18,765 bases of DNA, taken from assembly GCA_026391235.1 (NCBI GenBank), contig JAPLDV010000465.1, positions 1 to 18,765 on the forward strand. Reading direction: 5' to 3'. Position numbers and translations under genes: made by a program. This DNA comes from Bacteroidia bacterium (lineage in GTDB: Bacteria; Bacteroidota; Bacteroidia; Bacteroidales; UBA12481). The notes beneath the pieces were generated by a model. That model worked only from the letters and a program-made list of their open reading frames with translations. It had not been told where the DNA came from and ran no database searches. Below are positions 16,801-18,765 of this stretch, in pieces. The stretch's first letter is position 1; the number at the start of each line of letters is the position of its first letter.

Positions 16801-18765
16801 GAAGCCGGTGCTGCAAGTGTAACCATGAGCTGGACTGAAAATGTTTCCATACGATGGGCTATTAAGGCGGTACCGCTAAACCCGGCCAGCTTGCCAGGTA
16901 ATCCAACTGCCACCTTCACACAGGACCCGGCCATGTGCTCTGCACTGACCATCCCGGCCGGTTCAGCCATATCCGCCAATTTATACCTGAGTATTGTGAG
17001 TGGATCCATGCCTTCTACACCTTCAATTACGGCAACAATCAAGTACGGGACCACCACATTCGGCAATCTTAACACGGCCAGCTGGAATAGCGGCACCGGC
17101 ATCCTCACTCTTTCGGGTACTTCTAGCGCAACTACCATACCCATCACTGACCCGGTTGTTCTTACCGTGACCACAGCACAGGCAGCAGTCACTTTCCAGA
17201 TCCGGTATGATGCTGCCAGTTACCCCTCGAAGATCAACTTACCGACTCCCGATGTCATTAATATGGGTACGCTTTCCGTTTACAGCGCCTCTTACGCCTC
17301 AGGCGGAGGCACCCTTGTAACCGGCGCCACCAACGGGCAAACGGTTTATGCAAGAACCACTGTTACCGATCCATTCGGAACCTATGATATTGATCCGCCA
17401 TCAAGTACGCCGGCGCTGGTGATCACCAATCCTCCCGGCTTTGGGACCACCAATGTGACCATGACACAGGTTGGCACCGTGACCTGCGGAAAAATATACG
17501 AATATGCCTGGAGCACACCGGCTGCTCAGGGGACCTACACATTGACGGCCACATCCAAGGAAGGCTCCGAAAATACGATCTCCTCAACAAAGGCCACTTC
17601 GTTTGTCGTGACTTTTACTGATACCGGCACCCCCTGCAACATAACCTTCATCAACCAAAGCTCTTCTCCCTACTCCGTGGTTACATTCTATACGGGTGGT
17701 TCTTTGATCTGCCTGGAAGTCAACGATATGGACAGGAATACCAATCCGTTGAATGCCGAAACCATTTCGGCAACGGTTTCGACTTCGGGTGACAGTGAAT
17801 CCATCACCCTTACCGAGACCGGGGTCAATACGGGTAAGTTCACCGGCTGTGTCGCTTCATCCACCACTTTGGGCGTCGGGAACAATAACAATACATTGCT
17901 GGCCCCGGCGGGTTCATCGCTCACCGGCACCTTCGACGACCTGGTCAATGCACCGGACGTCTGTACGGCCAACGCAGTTATCCTGCAGCCGGCACCGGAT
18001 ATCATCACGATGGCCAAAACGCTGGTATCGCCTGCCGACGGCTTTGCGCTGATCGGCGACCTTGTGACCTGGCAGATTGTTATCACCAATCCCGGAACCA
18101 CAAATCTGACAGTGACCAGCCTGATTGATACCTACAATTCAACCTGCCTGCAATATTCCTCGGCAACGCCGGCACCCTCATCAACCACTTCCGGCAGCCT
18201 CACCTGGAACAACGCCGCACTAAGCGGTCCGATCAACTCCGGCCAGAACCGGGTGATCCTCGTTAATTTCACCGTTCTGGCCGCCTGCGGGGCCACCAAC
18301 AATACCGTCAACCTAACGGGAACCGGAACCGGTGCGGTAAGTGTCGGGCCGGTTGTCAGCACGGTGAACCTTATAAATGCCCAACTGAACATCCTTAAAA
18401 CAAGAACAAGTCCTGCCGATCCGATCTACGCAACGATCAGCCCGGTGACCCAGGTCAGTTACAACATTCATATCACCAACAGCGGCAATACCATTGTCGA
18501 GACCATACCGCTGCTCGATACCTACAGCTCCACAAACCTCGTATTTTCATCTTCCAGCATCACGCCATCATCCAGTGGCGGCGGACAGATCATCTGGGAC
18601 AACATCATCCCCGGAGTCGCCCAGCTGGCGGTGGGAGCTTCAATGGATGTGACGGTCACATTCAATGTGATCGCAGGCAATTATCCCTTCCCGGTTTCGA
18701 ACAATGCAGCCACCGGTTTTGCCGCGGTCGATGTTTACGGCAAATCCATTCCGATCGTTTCGAGT
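13843..18765 (+). CDS. Giant secreted DUF11-repeat protein (3' partial, at least 1641 residues)
   Basis: From ATG 13843 the frame stays open to the last base, 1641 codons without a stop. A signal peptide with a long basic n-region ends in QGARA|Q (cleavage near 38). Residues about 44-505 form an N-terminal domain with YYDQWEDGYETN (85-96), IFGDG and DGGDKIACSK, a pattern I associate with the heads of large DUF11-type surface proteins. Next come a DUF11-like repeat (about 507-640, RIWKTAVLVTDVNTNGKAD), a Cys-bracketed module (646-754) and a sandwich module (about 790-1015, with TNRIMIVGIS and DLVIDVIGEGDN). A further beta region (about 1020-1260), a second copy of the Cys-bracketed module (1265-1374) and two more DUF11-like repeats (about 1384-1510 and 1513-1641+) complete the visible part. 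DUF11 repeats are Ig-like and occur in long stalks of surface and secreted proteins. The C-terminus, probably a T9SS sorting domain, lies beyond the window. No catalytic motif was seen; adhesion or a structural role is inferred. Confidence 0.93.
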   Translation, partial: MRTKYKTMAQIFSNRRQGIRTAILFTGLSFLFLQGARAQSAQYIYFVPLPETQIHNTFRVLYTSTGTTYHSVISIVPSVSNTIIYYDQWEDGYETNLSTPVQSSTWIFGDGNASNNGGYPDAVVAGKPIILQNDLVVPNSASIIKADGGDKIACSKSLSCARSSWATNPGTVLADAVEFLNTQAFGTSFEIPIGQNTSSGGMFNLTALHVQASQNATQINIVKDPAFPLVVTTATINQGESYQVNGGIMQGATVTSNKPVQVNLITGLPGATYESRWYYIYPLALWDAGYYSPVSTAISTAESHVFLYNPTASPLSVTVHTNANLAGAVVSVPSKGTYRYIMPSGSSAHFDNPSVKFFAVGATDADATNTTWDWGYTLVPENYLTTSFYVGWGIGAYNSPTQNGNPVWVGSSSLTKTTIVYVDVDGNPATGALTDANGNKFDYTVSIAPMASSRLYDNVDNDQTGMHVYTLDGTEIIGAWGEDASKAGAGTPFLDVGTTIAPDPVLRIWKTAVLVTDVNTNGKADVDDVIEWTVNVYNQTLQSFAYVILKDNLDSHLTYVAGTTKFNGVPLPDDVSPASPFPIDESGFNINPLSTGAKDIVTFRTTVYLLSGITSVPNSVTATNNFGEVFLANASVPANVAGVTTCVEEFTSTANGTATVAYTENATIYVRVTDGDQNLNSGAVDQVRVTLYNSGTFDSEILILNETGNNTGIFTGSIPSSNSLGAGADNGILYTLAGNSVLATYVDQLYGGTCTANATFALPSNTKQLYLNETPAATMDRTIPIGGSPTNSIVMGSGAGGAVAHAVTSSGFFNTARATFTVSHGTVAGTNRIMIVGISYNDPADAINVTGVTYGTQTLSQLGIRLKNASGSKPTVDIWYIAAPTVGTANVTVTWSGNVGAGVVGVSTYTNVNQTSPFGTAVTATGNSTAPSVTVTSATNDLVIDVIGEGDNSNQMGVGANQTERWNREANFSGSSTWDHTGGGSSEAGAASVTMSWTENVSIRWAIKAVPLNPASLPGNPTATFTQDPAMCSALTIPAGSAISANLYLSIVSGSMPSTPSITATIKYGTTTFGNLNTASWNSGTGILTLSGTSSATTIPITDPVVLTVTTAQAAVTFQIRYDAASYPSKINLPTPDVINMGTLSVYSASYASGGGTLVTGATNGQTVYARTTVTDPFGTYDIDPPSSTPALVITNPPGFGTTNVTMTQVGTVTCGKIYEYAWSTPAAQGTYTLTATSKEGSENTISSTKATSFVVTFTDTGTPCNITFINQSSSPYSVVTFYTGGSLICLEVNDMDRNTNPLNAETISATVSTSGDSESITLTETGVNTGKFTGCVASSTTLGVGNNNNTLLAPAGSSLTGTFDDLVNAPDVCTANAVILQPAPDIITMAKTLVSPADGFALIGDLVTWQIVITNPGTTNLTVTSLIDTYNSTCLQYSSATPAPSSTTSGSLTWNNAALSGPINSGQNRVILVNFTVLAACGATNNTVNLTGTGTGAVSVGPVVSTVNLINAQLNILKTRTSPADPIYATISPVTQVSYNIHITNSGNTIVETIPLLDTYSSTNLVFSSSSITPSSSGGGQIIWDNIIPGVAQLAVGASMDVTVTFNVIAGNYPFPVSNNAATGFAAVDVYGKSIPIVSS
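15832..16125 (+). repeat. Internal protein repeat, copy A (residues 664-761)
   Basis: This segment aligns with copy B at 17695-17982 at the protein level: shared D.D.N.N, then SE followed by L.ETG.NTG.FTG, LG.G, N..L...AG.S, and CTANA. The DNA has diverged, so the duplication is old or the modules were acquired separately. A Cys precedes the copy at 646 and another lies in CTANA at 754. Confidence 0.8.
17695..17982 (+). repeat. Internal protein repeat, copy B (residues 1285-1380)
   Basis: This is the second copy of the module seen at 15832-16125, containing NDMDRNTNP, SITLTETGVNTGKFTG and VCTANA. Its bracketing Cys residues are at 1265 and 1374, a spacing of 109 against 108 in copy A. Copy B has two further Cys (1290 and 1336) that copy A lacks. 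Confidence 0.8.

Noticed and set aside
14807..18052. Plus-strand open frames at 14807, 15110, 16022 and 17753
   Set aside because: All lie in one shifted frame of the giant gene. The main frame has no stop and a coherent domain pattern, so these are shadows and do not indicate frameshifts.
14118..18392. Several minus-strand open frames of 86-155 codons opposite the giant gene
   Set aside because: They are antisense to one continuous coding frame in G+C-rich DNA, have low-complexity Val/Pro/Ala-rich translations and no shared organisation.
1..18765. Prophage, integron or transposon island
   Set aside because: No integrase, transposase, tRNA, terminal repeats or phage structural genes were seen on either strand.

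Overview
The window looks like chromosome from a Bacteroidota (Bacteroidetes) species. The main evidence is a SusC/SusD pair, lipoproteins with short LxxC lipoboxes, type IX secretion (T9SS)-style C-terminal modules, weak ribosome binding sites and AT-rich intergenic DNA. A free-living or environmental Bacteroidales-like lineage is an inference. No rRNA, tRNA, CRISPR array, insertion sequence or phage gene was seen.

Layout. (1) 2-388 (+) is the 3' end of an exported protein cut by the window edge. (2) 480-1586 (+) encodes an exported PHP-fold metal-dependent hydrolase. (3) 1633-3459 (-) is an AT-rich orphan gene for a cytoplasmic protein with a possible transglutaminase-like core, bracketed by two palindromic elements. 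(4) 9260 down to 3575 (-) is a three-gene operon: SusC-like TonB-dependent transporter, SusD-like lipoprotein and PKD-domain lipoprotein. No glycosidase, lyase, sulfatase or ECF sigma/anti-sigma gene lies beside it. (5) 9570-10373 (+) encodes a cyclase/kynurenine-formamidase family lipoprotein, divergent from the operon. (6) 10443-13346 (-) encodes a secreted multidomain M14 zinc carboxypeptidase with a FlgD-like C-terminal module. (7) 13843 to the window end (+) is one uninterrupted reading frame of at least 1641 codons. It encodes a giant secreted protein with DUF11-type repeats and a duplicated Cys-bracketed module, and it continues beyond the window.

How the parts fit. Almost every product is predicted to act at or outside the outer membrane: nutrient capture and import (SusC/SusD/PKD protein), extracellular peptide trimming (M14 peptidase), envelope hydrolases (PHP and cyclase proteins) and a large surface or secreted protein. 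The peptidase beside a Sus pair without carbohydrate-active enzymes makes a non-glycan substrate conceivable, but the sequence does not show the substrate. The non-coding gaps hold several palindromes and dispersed-repeat-like segments, including two related copies of one element 7.8 kb apart.

No clearly new system is proven. The items most worth a second look are the open-ended DUF11 protein with its duplicated module and low-G+C insert, and the orphan transglutaminase-like gene.
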